The translations under genes and the position numbers were made by a program. 64,000 nt of DNA from Saprospiraceae bacterium (GTDB lineage Bacteria > Bacteroidota > Bacteroidia > Chitinophagales > Saprospiraceae): assembly GCA_022844565.1 (NCBI GenBank), contig JALHLK010000015.1:35841-99840 (forward strand), in the 5' to 3' direction. The stretch's first letter is position 1. Each line of letters begins with the position of its first letter. Below, in pieces: positions 34,999-42,814 of the stretch. The notes under the pieces were generated by a model. That model saw only the letters and a list, made by a program, of their open reading frames with translations, made no database searches and was not told where the DNA came from.

Positions 34999-35748
34999 TT
35001 ACTTAACCAGCAAAGCCGACTTCTGCAATAATGTCAACTGAGGACCATAACATTTAGAAAGATTTTCTTGATTAAAAACTTTGTCTACGCTTCCTGCTGC
35101 GATGAGCCTCTGATTGATCATAATTACACTATCAAAATAAGTAGAAATACTTGTCAAGTCATGATGAACGGTAATGAGTGTTTTACCATCTTTGACAAGG
35201 TTTTTCATAATGGAAATAATGATATTTTCAGATGTGATATCGACACCTACAAATGGCTCATCAAAAAGATAAATGTCAGCCTCTTGAGCGAGTGCGCGTG
35301 CTATGAAAACTCTTTGTTGCTGTCCTCCAGAAAGTTGTCCAATTTGTCTATCCCTTAAATCAAGTATTTCAAGGGATTTCATAGCAGATTCGGCTATTTT
35401 TTTATCCTCTGCATTGAGTCTTTGGAAAATGGATTTATGCGGGTATCGGCCCATCATGACTATATCATTTACTGACGCCGGAAAACTAAAGTCAATTTCA
35501 TCTTTTTGTGGAACGTAAGCTAGATGCTTTCTTACTTCATCGATGTTTTTATCTAAAACCTTTATATCACCCACATAATCATCAATGAGACCTAAGACGG
35601 CCTTGAGTAGTGTGCTTTTGCCAGCACCGTTGGGTCCTATCAAACCATAACTTTTGCCTGATTCTACTTGAAGATAAATGCTAGTAAGAATTCTTTTTGT
35701 GGTATAACTTACGTTCAGACCTTTTATATCTATGACAACTTTGCTCAT
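34999..35748 (-). CDS. Manganese/zinc ABC transporter ATP-binding protein
   Basis: A 249-residue ABC ATPase of the metal (MntB/ZnuC/TroB) branch. Walker A is GPNGAGKSTLL (about residues 36-46), the signature is LSGGQQQRVFIARAL, Walker B is DIYLFDEPFVGVD and the switch His lies in LITVHHDLTS. VPQKDEIDFSFPASVNDIV is characteristic of the Mn/Zn branch. It follows the substrate-binding protein gene by 4 bp. The usual third component, a permease with about 8 helices, is missing: downstream on this strand come only Uma2 and the PON-like gene. Confidence 0.92.
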   Translation of the reverse strand: MSKVVIDIKGLNVSYTTKRILTSIYLQVESGKSYGLIGPNGAGKSTLLKAVLGLIDDYVGDIKVLDKNIDEVRKHLAYVPQKDEIDFSFPASVNDIVMMGRYPHKSIFQRLNAEDKKIAESAMKSLEILDLRDRQIGQLSGGQQQRVFIARALAQEADIYLFDEPFVGVDITSENIIISIMKNLVKDGKTLITVHHDLTSISTYFDSVIMINQRLIAAGSVDKVFNQENLSKCYGPQLTLLQKSALLVK

Positions 35749-35752
35749 TTCT

Positions 35753-36754
35753 TCATATTTTAACAGATAGGAATAATAAACTTCCTACCATAATACTAAA
35801 AACTATACTATATAAAATGATATTTTCATTTGAGTTACTTTGTGTTTTGATTTGAGTGGATTGCTTTGTGAGCGCATCAACAATGGTGTCTAAATTGCTC
35901 TTTAACAAATGATAATAGTCTGGTGCACCTCCATTTTTATCACTTAGTGAATCTGCATATAGTTTTCCTCCAATTTCACAAGAAGCTTCTTTTGCAAGAT
36001 TTTCTAATACTTTTGGATTAATGGTACTTTCCACAAAAATGGCCGGAATCTGGTTAGCTTTTATGAGTTTTATGATATTTTGAAAATCATTGATTCTAAT
36101 ATCAGCTTCAGGTGATACGCCTTGAAGTGCATGGAGTTGTAATCCATATTCTCTACCAAAATATTGAAAAGCATCATGGGCAGTAACCAATTTTCTATTG
36201 TTGGAAGAGATCTCTTTTATTCTTTTTATTGAGTAAATATCTAGTTGTACAAGCTTCTGACGATAGTTGTCATAATTATTTAAAAGCACGGATTTTCTTT
36301 TGTCATCTGAGATCTTAAGTGCAAGAGCGTCTTTAATATTCTTGATGTAAATTAGACCATTTGATGCAGTCATCCATGCATGTGGGTCATAGGAATTGGC
36401 ATAGTCTTCAGATTTTAATGATTGAAGACCTTTTGTTAGAATGACTACTTTTTTTTGATTTATTTTAATGTTTCTAATCACTTTAGACATCCAAACTTCA
36501 AGGTCAAGGCCATTGATCATGACTAAGTCAGCATTAGCCATTAAGTTGATGTCACTTGCCTTAGGTTCATAGCTGTGCGGATCAGTACCAATGGGTATTA
36601 TACTTTTGACATCTACTAAATCACCACCTACATTTTTGATCATATCTGCGAAGATAGATGCACTTGTGACTACCAATAATTTGTCCTGCCCATGAAGTTT
36701 TGAGACAATGAACAGATTGGTAAGAAGTAATAAAAATATTGATATACTATTCAT
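35753..36754 (-). CDS. Metal ABC transporter substrate-binding protein (TroA/ZnuA family) with C-terminal membrane helix
   Basis: A 333-residue periplasmic metal receptor. I chose ATG 36754 (MNSISIFLLLLTNLFIVSKLHG, a signal peptide) over the in-frame ATG at 36790. Metal ligands are H60 (GTDPHSYEP), H125 (YDPHAWM), H193 (TAHDAFQYFG) and D268 (YADSLSD), the TroA arrangement suitable for Mn or Zn. There is no lipobox; instead residues about 312-331 (IILYSIVFSIMVGSLLFLSV) form a C-terminal membrane helix, which would tether the domain to the inner membrane. The start overlaps the end of the DtxR gene by 8 bp, so translation is coupled. Confidence 0.89.
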   Translation of the reverse strand: MNSISIFLLLLTNLFIVSKLHGQDKLLVVTSASIFADMIKNVGGDLVDVKSIIPIGTDPHSYEPKASDINLMANADLVMINGLDLEVWMSKVIRNIKINQKKVVILTKGLQSLKSEDYANSYDPHAWMTASNGLIYIKNIKDALALKISDDKRKSVLLNNYDNYRQKLVQLDIYSIKRIKEISSNNRKLVTAHDAFQYFGREYGLQLHALQGVSPEADIRINDFQNIIKLIKANQIPAIFVESTINPKVLENLAKEASCEIGGKLYADSLSDKNGGAPDYYHLLKSNLDTIVDALTKQSTQIKTQSNSNENIILYSIVFSIMVGSLLFLSVKI

Positions 36755-37409
36755 TTCTGACCAAAAGGTTTTGTGTAACAACAGCACCAAGTAAGATTTC
36801 TGATCTACCGTCTAAAAGGATTTTAGCAGTATGGTCATAATCCGATTTTTCTAACAAAGTGATGCTACTTCCGATCTTAAATCCTTGATCGTACAAAAAT
36901 TTTAAAAAATCATAATTATTTTCTTTGAGTCCGACCAAGACATACTTTTGTCCTTTTCTTGCATCCGAAAGTGGGCTTTGGCTTCTAATGGTAAATTTGC
37001 CTTCAGCGTTGGGTATGGGATCACCATGGGGATCAAATTTTGGGTAATTAAGAAATGCATCTAACCTTGCAACTAAATCATCTGACTTAATATGTTCTAA
37101 TTCTTCGGCGATATTATGCACTTGATGCCATGGGAAACGTAACTTGTCAACTAAAAATAGCTCCCACAATCGATGTCTCCTTATTAGATTAGTAGCAATT
37201 TTACTTCCTTCGCTTGTAAGTGTAACACCATAATATTTAGTGTAATTGACCAATTTTTTGTCAGACATTTTTTTGATCATATCTGTGATAGATGCTGGGG
37301 AGGTACCCATGACCTCTGCCAACTTATTAGTAGATGCAGCCTTATTTTCTTTTTCAGCGATTTTAAAAATAGCCTTTAAATAGTTTTCTTCAGCATTGGT
37401 AATATTCAT
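36747..37409 (-). CDS. DtxR/MntR family metal-dependent regulator
   Basis: A 220-residue regulator. The N-terminal winged helix (ENYLKAIFKIAEKENKAASTNKLAEVMGTSPASITDMIKKM, residues 7-47 by position) is followed by the metal-binding dimerisation domain with HRLWELFLVDKL and EELEHIKSDDLVARLDAFL, containing the expected His/Glu ligands. A C-terminal FeoA/SH3-like domain (about 145-215) completes it. It heads the metal uptake operon. Two copies of a TTTAAG-N4-CTTAAA-type operator lie 17-55 bp upstream, one covering its -7 box, so metal-dependent self-repression is likely. Confidence 0.92.
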   Translation of the reverse strand: MNITNAEENYLKAIFKIAEKENKAASTNKLAEVMGTSPASITDMIKKMSDKKLVNYTKYYGVTLTSEGSKIATNLIRRHRLWELFLVDKLRFPWHQVHNIAEELEHIKSDDLVARLDAFLNYPKFDPHGDPIPNAEGKFTIRSQSPLSDARKGQKYVLVGLKENNYDFLKFLYDQGFKIGSSITLLEKSDYDHTAKILLDGRSEILLGAVVTQNLLVRNE

Positions 37410-37425
37410 CGACAGCTTACTTTAT

Positions 37426-37464
37426 TTTAAGCAAAGTTAATGAAATTATTTAAGTTTGCTTAAA
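37426..37464. promoter_or_regulatory. Paired DtxR-type operators over the metal operon promoter
   Basis: Site 2, TTTAAGTTTGCTTAAA (37449-37464), has perfect 6-bp arms around a 4-nt centre. Site 1, TTTAAGCAAAGTTAAT (37426-37441), is the same motif in the opposite orientation with weaker right arm. Together they form an inverted repeat with TTTAAGCAAA arms. A minus-strand -7 box TAACTTTG (37439-37432) sits inside site 1, 22 bp before the ATG, so occupancy would block the promoter. Confidence 0.75.
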
Positions 37465-37479
37465 AATAGATTTTTTTTC

Positions 37480-37964
37480 AGTTGTCAACTTCTAGCGATT
37501 AGCTGTTAGCTTTTTTGGCGTTTTGGGACTTTAGCGAATTAGATCGTTAGTGGTCCTTGACTGATAGTCTACCGATCCGACGGGATTTCACTTATATAGT
37601 CTTTAACTGATGTTCTTTTAGTCTCTTGACTTTTGACTTTCTGACTTTCTGACTTTTCAATTCTAACACCTACACCCTAACACCTACACCCTAACACCTA
37701 ACCCCTAATTCAAGCTGGTCTTTGGCTGTTTGTCTTCAGTTCTGACGGGATTTCGCTTCACTTATTTGGTCTTTAGCGCTTTAGGGTATTAGCGCAATAG
37801 ATTGTTAGCCTTTTTAACTTCTAAATCCAATAGATATTAGTTTATTGCGATTACTTGTTAGAAATCCTAAGTTAACCATAAGCATAACCATGTAATCGTT
37901 TTAGCGAATTAGATCATTAGAATTTTCAACCTCTAAAACCTACACGCTAAAACCTAACCCCTAA
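37480..37964. repeat. Repeat-rich intergenic region between DtxR operon and ilvE
   Basis: No gene is seen in nearly 500 bp. Visible repeats: the 14-bp unit CTAACACCTACACC twice exactly (37663-37690) plus a third variant to 37704; CCTAACCCCTAATT at 37697-37710 and again at 37953-37966, overlapping the ilvE stop; TTAGCGAATTAGATC followed by a G/A variant and TTAG at 37531-37550 and 37901-37920; GACGGGATTTC at 37579 and 37744; and a TGACTTTC run near 37628-37660. Part of 37716-37783 recurs in altered form at 57179-57250. The C-rich units read GGTGTTAGGGTGTAGG on the minus strand. Confidence 0.8.
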
Positions 37965-39038
37965 TTAAGCATTCACCAGACTATCAGCCGTCACCTCTTC
38001 AACCCATCCATTTACATCAGGAATAGACTGATTTCTTATACCGATAAATTGATCATAAATCCAAGATGCAATAGGATAATTTTCAGCATTCAAATAGATA
38101 CTTTGGTCTTTGTATCTAAGCTCTTTTACTTTTGCTACCACTGCTGCGGTACCTGCACCAAAAATCTCTGTTAAACTTCCGTTTTGACCGGCTTGCATGA
38201 TTTCTTCTATTGTTATTTTTCGAACTTCTACTTCATATCCATTTTGACGGAACAATTGGATGGCAGTGTCTCTTGTTATCCCTTTGAGGATTGCACCATC
38301 TGTTTCAGGTGTTAATATTTTGCCGTTAATAACAAAAAATAGGTTCATTGTACCAACTTCTTGTACGTATTTAAATTCTTTACCATCTAGCCACATAACT
38401 TGATCGTATCCTTCTTTTTGCGCTAATTTAGCAGGGTATAAAGAAGCAGCGTAATTACCCGCAGTCTTGGCTTCACCTACTCCTCCGTAAGTTGCTCTGA
38501 CATACTTTTCTTCCGCTTTTAACTTGACAGGAGCACTGTAATATGGTCCAACTGGTGATAGTAAAATCATAAATTTATAATTTTCAGACGGTCTTACACC
38601 CAGAAATTCATCTGTTGCAAACATAAAAGGTCTGATATATAAAGCACTGCCATCCATTGGGGGAATCCATGCTTTGTCTAGGTAAATTAGCTGTCTGAGG
38701 CCCTCTTCGTAAATTTCTCTTGAAATCTCAGGCATACACATTCGCCTTGCAGATTCATTCATTCGGTCCACATGTTTGTCAACTCTAAATAGGATAGGAT
38801 TTCCCTCCTTATTTCTTGTGGCTTTCATGCCTTCAAAAATTGACTGTCCGTAATGTATAGCAGCATTGCCCGGATGTAAAGTTAATCTTTCAAAAGGTCT
38901 GATCACTGGTGTCTGCCACTCACCATTCGCATAATCAACTTCTAACATATGATCTGTAAATACAGTTCCAAATTTTAAGTTGTTAAAATCTACTTCACTT
39001 GCTCTTGACTGAGCTACCTTATTGATTTTTATTTCCAT
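37965..39038 (-). CDS. ilvE: Branched-chain amino acid aminotransferase
   Basis: A 357-residue class IV PLP aminotransferase interconverting Leu/Ile/Val and their keto acids with 2-oxoglutarate/glutamate. The PLP lysine is K204 in SLYPAKLAQKEGYDQVMW; HYGQSIFEGMKA, RPFMFATDEFLGVRPS, EVGTMNLFFV and the GITRDTAIQL phosphate-binding segment are all conserved. It belongs to the longer eukaryote-like BCAT type (about 350-360). It appears monocistronic. Minus-strand GATATTTG at 39074-39067 is a near-consensus -7 box, 28 bp upstream of the ATG. Confidence 0.95.
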   Translation of the reverse strand: MEIKINKVAQSRASEVDFNNLKFGTVFTDHMLEVDYANGEWQTPVIRPFERLTLHPGNAAIHYGQSIFEGMKATRNKEGNPILFRVDKHVDRMNESARRMCMPEISREIYEEGLRQLIYLDKAWIPPMDGSALYIRPFMFATDEFLGVRPSENYKFMILLSPVGPYYSAPVKLKAEEKYVRATYGGVGEAKTAGNYAASLYPAKLAQKEGYDQVMWLDGKEFKYVQEVGTMNLFFVINGKILTPETDGAILKGITRDTAIQLFRQNGYEVEVRKITIEEIMQAGQNGSLTEIFGAGTAAVVAKVKELRYKDQSIYLNAENYPIASWIYDQFIGIRNQSIPDVNGWVEEVTADSLVNA

Positions 39039-39383
39039 CGTTCGTGCTTTTATTTTTTATATTCTGCAAATATCAGTTTTTTATTTCTTTAAGTGGTTAT
39101 TCTAATAGGGTAATTTTATTAAAATTTTTATAAAATTAACTCTTTTTCAGTATTAAGGGTATTAGAAGTTTAAATTTCATCCTGAAAAATTCATTTTGTG
39201 AATTATTAAAAGTATCGAAAATATAACTAAAATTATTTTCATATGTTTATTAGTTTATTGACTTATTTGATAACAAGATAAATCTAAAAAGTTATAAATA
39301 TCACAAAAATATAATAAAACATATAATATTTAACATTACTAATCATAATTTTTTCTTTACTTTGCACTCTTAAATTCAGCGAG
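39039..39383. other. Divergent intergenic region ilvE/gcdH
   Basis: Very AT-rich. A near-consensus -7 box GATATTTG for ilvE lies at 39074-39067 (minus), and TTACTTTGC at 39357-39365 (plus) is a near match 18 bp before the gcdH ATG. No RNA gene, repeat or leader peptide was recognised. Confidence 0.4.
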
Positions 39384-40580
39384 ATGACACAGAATAAATC
39401 AAATAAGACAGACCTTTATCAACATCATGACTATTATCTATTGGATGAATTGTTGACAGAGGAGCACATCATGGCTAGAGAAGCTGTGCAGCAATGGGTC
39501 AAATCTTCTGTTAGTCCTATCATCGAGCACTATAGTAATCTAGCAGAATGTCCAAAATATTTATTTAAAGAATTAGCAAATATTGGTGCATTCGGGCCAA
39601 GTATTCCGGTGGAGTATGGTGGCGGCGGTATGGATGAAATATCTTATGGTATCATCATGCAAGAATTGGAGCGCGGGGACAGCGGAGTACGGTCTATGGC
39701 ATCGGTACAGGGTTCCTTAGTGATGTATCCTATTTATAAATTTGGTTCAGAGAAACAAAAAATGAAGTATTTACCTAAGTTGGGAAGTGGTGAAATGATT
39801 GGTTGTTTTGGTCTGACAGAACCTGATCATGGTTCTAATCCTTCGGGTATGATCACCAATGTGAGGAAAAATGGGGATCATTACATACTAAATGGGGCAA
39901 AAATGTGGATTACAAATTCTCCTATAGCTGATGTAGCTGTTGTGTGGGCAAAAGATGAAGAAGGAACCGTACTTGGTCTCATCGTAGATGCTGATAGTGA
40001 AGGATTTTCAGCTCCTGAAATACATGGTAAGTGGTCGTTGAGAGCGTCAATTACAGGAGAATTGGTATTTGAAGATGTCAAAGTTCCTTTAGAAAATGTT
40101 TTACCAAATGTAAGAGGAATGAAAGGACCTTTGTCGTGTTTGAACAAGGCAAGATATGGTATTTCATGGGGTGCAATAGGTGCAGCTTTGGATTGTTATG
40201 ATACGGCTTTGAGGTATTCAAAAGAGAGAATTCAGTTTGGTAAGCCTATAGCAGGTTTTCAATTGACACAAAAGAAATTGGCTGAAATGATCACTGAAAT
40301 CACCAAAGCACAATTACTTTCTTGGAGATTGGGAACCCTTGCCAACGTTGGAAAAGCAAGCCCAGCACAGATTTCAATGGCTAAAAGAAACAATGTCGCG
40401 ATGGCCCTCAACGTAGCTAGAGAAGCGCGTACAATATTGGGTGGTATGGGCATCACCAACGAATATCCTGTAATGCGACATTTGATGAATTTAGAAACTG
40501 TGTTGACTTATGAAGGTACCCACGATATACATTTATTGATTACGGGCATGGATATTACGGGGGAGAATGCGTTTGGTTAG
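39384..40580 (+). CDS. gcdH: Glutaryl-CoA dehydrogenase-like acyl-CoA dehydrogenase
   Basis: A 398-residue FAD flavoenzyme that oxidises and decarboxylates glutaryl-CoA to crotonyl-CoA in lysine/tryptophan breakdown. The catalytic base is E377 in LTYEGTHDIH. GDSGVRSMASVQGSLVMYPI carries the Arg/Ser pair that binds the glutaryl carboxylate and distinguishes GCDH from other ACADs. GCFGLTEPDHGSNPS and WITNSPIADVAVVWAK are typical of the flavin region. It is monocistronic and convergent with the transposase gene, with only 2 bp between stops. Confidence 0.9.
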   Translation: MTQNKSNKTDLYQHHDYYLLDELLTEEHIMAREAVQQWVKSSVSPIIEHYSNLAECPKYLFKELANIGAFGPSIPVEYGGGGMDEISYGIIMQELERGDSGVRSMASVQGSLVMYPIYKFGSEKQKMKYLPKLGSGEMIGCFGLTEPDHGSNPSGMITNVRKNGDHYILNGAKMWITNSPIADVAVVWAKDEEGTVLGLIVDADSEGFSAPEIHGKWSLRASITGELVFEDVKVPLENVLPNVRGMKGPLSCLNKARYGISWGAIGAALDCYDTALRYSKERIQFGKPIAGFQLTQKKLAEMITEITKAQLLSWRLGTLANVGKASPAQISMAKRNNVAMALNVAREARTILGGMGITNEYPVMRHLMNLETVLTYEGTHDIHLLITGMDITGENAFG

Positions 40581-40582
40581 GT

Positions 40583-41278
40583 CTACATTCTGCTATTCAA
40601 TTTATCTCTATGCCAATTATTAGGGTTATTGATTATGTAATTTGCAATATTCAAATATTCCCAATCATTCCTGACGATATGATCATGATAATTGGGCTGG
40701 AAATAATGATTTTTTCGATTATATTTTGGAATCCCTAATTGATGTTCATCAATAAAATCGTCAATTTTTGTGTTTACGGCAGATTTAAATCCTGCAATGA
40801 ATGATGAAATGGATTTTGGTAATCGTTTTGGGGGGTTGCGTTTTATGGATAATAATTGTGGGTCAATTAATTCGATTGATGTATCGGAATTGGTCGCGTT
40901 TGGGGTCACGTTTGGGGGCAGAGACACACGGCCGTGTGTCTCTACGTCAATGTTCAAACATTGTGTTTTCCCATACAAATCATCGCGATTTTCATGATAA
41001 ATTTCGACAATGGTGTGAATATGGTTGGGCATTATGACATATTGGTGCAAAAACAATTCCTTTCGAATTTCAAATGATTTTATCCATTCATGTTCAATAA
41101 TTTTGCCAAAATCTGATAATTGCATAAATATTCGCCCATCGGAATTTACAATTTTCCCCAAATTGCAATCCCTGTTTTGTGTTACAATTGTCAAATAATA
41201 AAGTGCCTCTGCTGAATAATACCAATCAGGTTTTCGATGCGAAGATGTGCGATATTTATTTTTAAATTTATCTGCCAT
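40583..41278 (-). CDS. REP-associated tyrosine transposase (RAYT, Y1/HUH family)
   Basis: A 231-residue IS200/IS605-type single-domain transposase. The HUH motif is H86-I-H88 in VIMPNHIHTIVEI and the catalytic tyrosine is Y197 in FQPNYHDHIVRN. RAYTs are domesticated or non-autonomous-element-mobilising enzymes that act on REP palindromes. Residues about 105-150 are a variable, low-conservation insert; within it, VETHGRVSL (112-120) is encoded by a perfect 24-bp palindrome. The gene is intact, abuts gcdH, and shows no flanking insertion ends that I can identify. Confidence 0.92.
   Translation of the reverse strand: MADKFKNKYRTSSHRKPDWYYSAEALYYLTIVTQNRDCNLGKIVNSDGRIFMQLSDFGKIIEHEWIKSFEIRKELFLHQYVIMPNHIHTIVEIYHENRDDLYGKTQCLNIDVETHGRVSLPPNVTPNATNSDTSIELIDPQLLSIKRNPPKRLPKSISSFIAGFKSAVNTKIDDFIDEHQLGIPKYNRKNHYFQPNYHDHIVRNDWEYLNIANYIINNPNNWHRDKLNSRM
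40920..40943. repeat. 24-bp perfect REP-like palindrome inside the RAYT gene
   Basis: The core GACACACGGCCGTGTGTC extends to 24 perfectly self-complementary bases. It is GC-richer than its surroundings and is read in frame as VETHGRVSL in the RAYT protein; the opposite strand also reads ETHGRVSL. Such palindromes are the dispersed substrates of RAYTs in other genomes, so this copy probably inserted into its own mobiliser without breaking the frame. Confidence 0.85.
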
Positions 41279-41341
41279 TTAACAATAAATATGTTTACAA
41301 TGTTATACAAATATTATCTAATTTAATTCATCAAATACTCA

Positions 41342-42790
41342 TCACCCCACATACCCCTCCGCCTCTATCTCCACCAAATATCCATCACCTACCAATTTGG
41401 CAGAAACAAGGGTATTCGTCGGATTGATGCCATTAAAACGTTCTCCGTGTGCTCTGGCTACGGGTTCCCAATCTTCGAGGTTATTGACGAAAATTCTAGT
41501 TCTTACAACATTGGCTAGAGACGCGTCAAAAGATTGTAAAACGGCTTCAAATTTATCAATGATAAAATGGGTTTGTGCTGCAGCATCATTACCTCCAATC
41601 ATTTTCATTTCATGGGTGGCGGTGGTGCCTGAAATATGGATGCGATCGCCTGCTTTGATCGCACGACAATAGCCTGCGTATTGCTCCCACTCGGTGCCAG
41701 AGAAGATTTGGGAGGTGCCTAAGGGGCCAGGACTTACTTGAAAGGGTTTTGGGATGGTGCTCAAATGGTGACTCAAATCACCAGACGCTGTGAGGAATGG
41801 TGGTTTGCGATATTCATCACCACAATTTCCCGGTATAGGTTTTAAATTGGATTGAGCATTCTTGATTTTGGCAATATCGTTAGGACTAAGGTTAATGTCC
41901 AACATTTTGAGATTGTCGTCTATGTGATCGGAATGCCCTAGTCGAGCCCCGACAATGACTGCGGCTACATTTTTGGTTTCGAGGACAAAACGGGTTGCAA
42001 TATTGGCAATAGAAACTTGATGGTTGTTGGCTACTTCTTGGAGCACTTCCAGTAAATGTTGGTGTTTTTCCCAACCTCCTGCTGCATCGATAAATCGCTT
42101 ATATTTCATTTGTGACCAAGTCTTAAGCTCGTCAAAACTAGGCTCGGTTTTGCCCAACCAATCATTGGTCAAAAAACCTCCAGCTAGCGTACCAAAAGCT
42201 AAAAGTTTGACTCCGTATGTTGTGCACACTGCCTCCATTTGATCTGTTGCTCTTTGGTCGATGACGGAATGGCATATTTGGTTACTGATGATCGGGATGC
42301 CGCTTGCACAGGCTATTCTTAAATGTGCAGCATCAAAATTAGTTACGCCTATTTGTTGAATTAAGCCTTCATTTTTTAACTCGTTTAGATAAAAAAGGCC
42401 GTCCAGCCAACTTGGGTCTGCATAATTCCATGCATGAAATTGCATAAGGTCTACACTCGTTTGTTGCATACGATCTAAAGCCTTTTGAACAGCCTTACGA
42501 ACTTGATCCATCGATATTTTACCTGGTTCAGGTACCCATTTGGTAAAAAGTTGAACTTTCGATCCTAAATCATGATGATTCTTAAAATGTCCTGAGATGA
42601 TTTCACTAGAGCCATAGTGGTCAGCCATATCAAAGGTTGTAAGACCAGATTTGACATAGGGTGCCATGAAAGCCGCAGTAGGTATTGGGTCTAAGGTTTT
42701 GCCATCTCTTTCCATATCGGCTATCTGCCATAGACCAGTGATGATTCTTGATATTTCTAAATTTGGGGCAAGGGATATCGTTTTATTCAT
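41342..42790 (-). CDS. Aldo/keto reductase-RidA fusion protein
   Basis: A 482-residue two-domain protein. Residues about 1-325 form an NAD(P)H aldo/keto reductase barrel with the tetrad D54, Y59, K84 and H119 (FDMADHYGSSE, LFTKWVP, MQFHAWN). Residues about 355-482 form a RidA/YjgF domain: YCRAIKAGDRIHISGTT, VVRTRIFVNNLEDWEPVARAHGE and PTNTLVSAKLV, with the Arg that binds the imine carboxylate in VVRTRIF. The fusion suggests a reductase coupled to removal or hydrolysis of a reactive enamine/imine. It is third in an operon, 24 bp after the APC permease gene. Confidence 0.88.
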   Translation of the reverse strand: MNKTISLAPNLEISRIITGLWQIADMERDGKTLDPIPTAAFMAPYVKSGLTTFDMADHYGSSEIISGHFKNHHDLGSKVQLFTKWVPEPGKISMDQVRKAVQKALDRMQQTSVDLMQFHAWNYADPSWLDGLFYLNELKNEGLIQQIGVTNFDAAHLRIACASGIPIISNQICHSVIDQRATDQMEAVCTTYGVKLLAFGTLAGGFLTNDWLGKTEPSFDELKTWSQMKYKRFIDAAGGWEKHQHLLEVLQEVANNHQVSIANIATRFVLETKNVAAVIVGARLGHSDHIDDNLKMLDINLSPNDIAKIKNAQSNLKPIPGNCGDEYRKPPFLTASGDLSHHLSTIPKPFQVSPGPLGTSQIFSGTEWEQYAGYCRAIKAGDRIHISGTTATHEMKMIGGNDAAAQTHFIIDKFEAVLQSFDASLANVVRTRIFVNNLEDWEPVARAHGERFNGINPTNTLVSAKLVGDGYLVEIEAEGYVG

Positions 42791-42814
42791 ATGTTCTTTT
42801 TGATTGATAAATTA

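Noticed and set aside
37663..37710. C-rich 14-bp tandem units as a possible CRISPR array or telomere-like array
   Set aside because: Units are contiguous with no spacers, only two are exact, and no cas genes are nearby. A telomere role has no support in this mid-window position.
40920..40943. REP palindrome as an operator or terminator for neighbouring genes
   Set aside because: It lies inside the RAYT coding sequence, in frame, with no T-run and no promoter near it.
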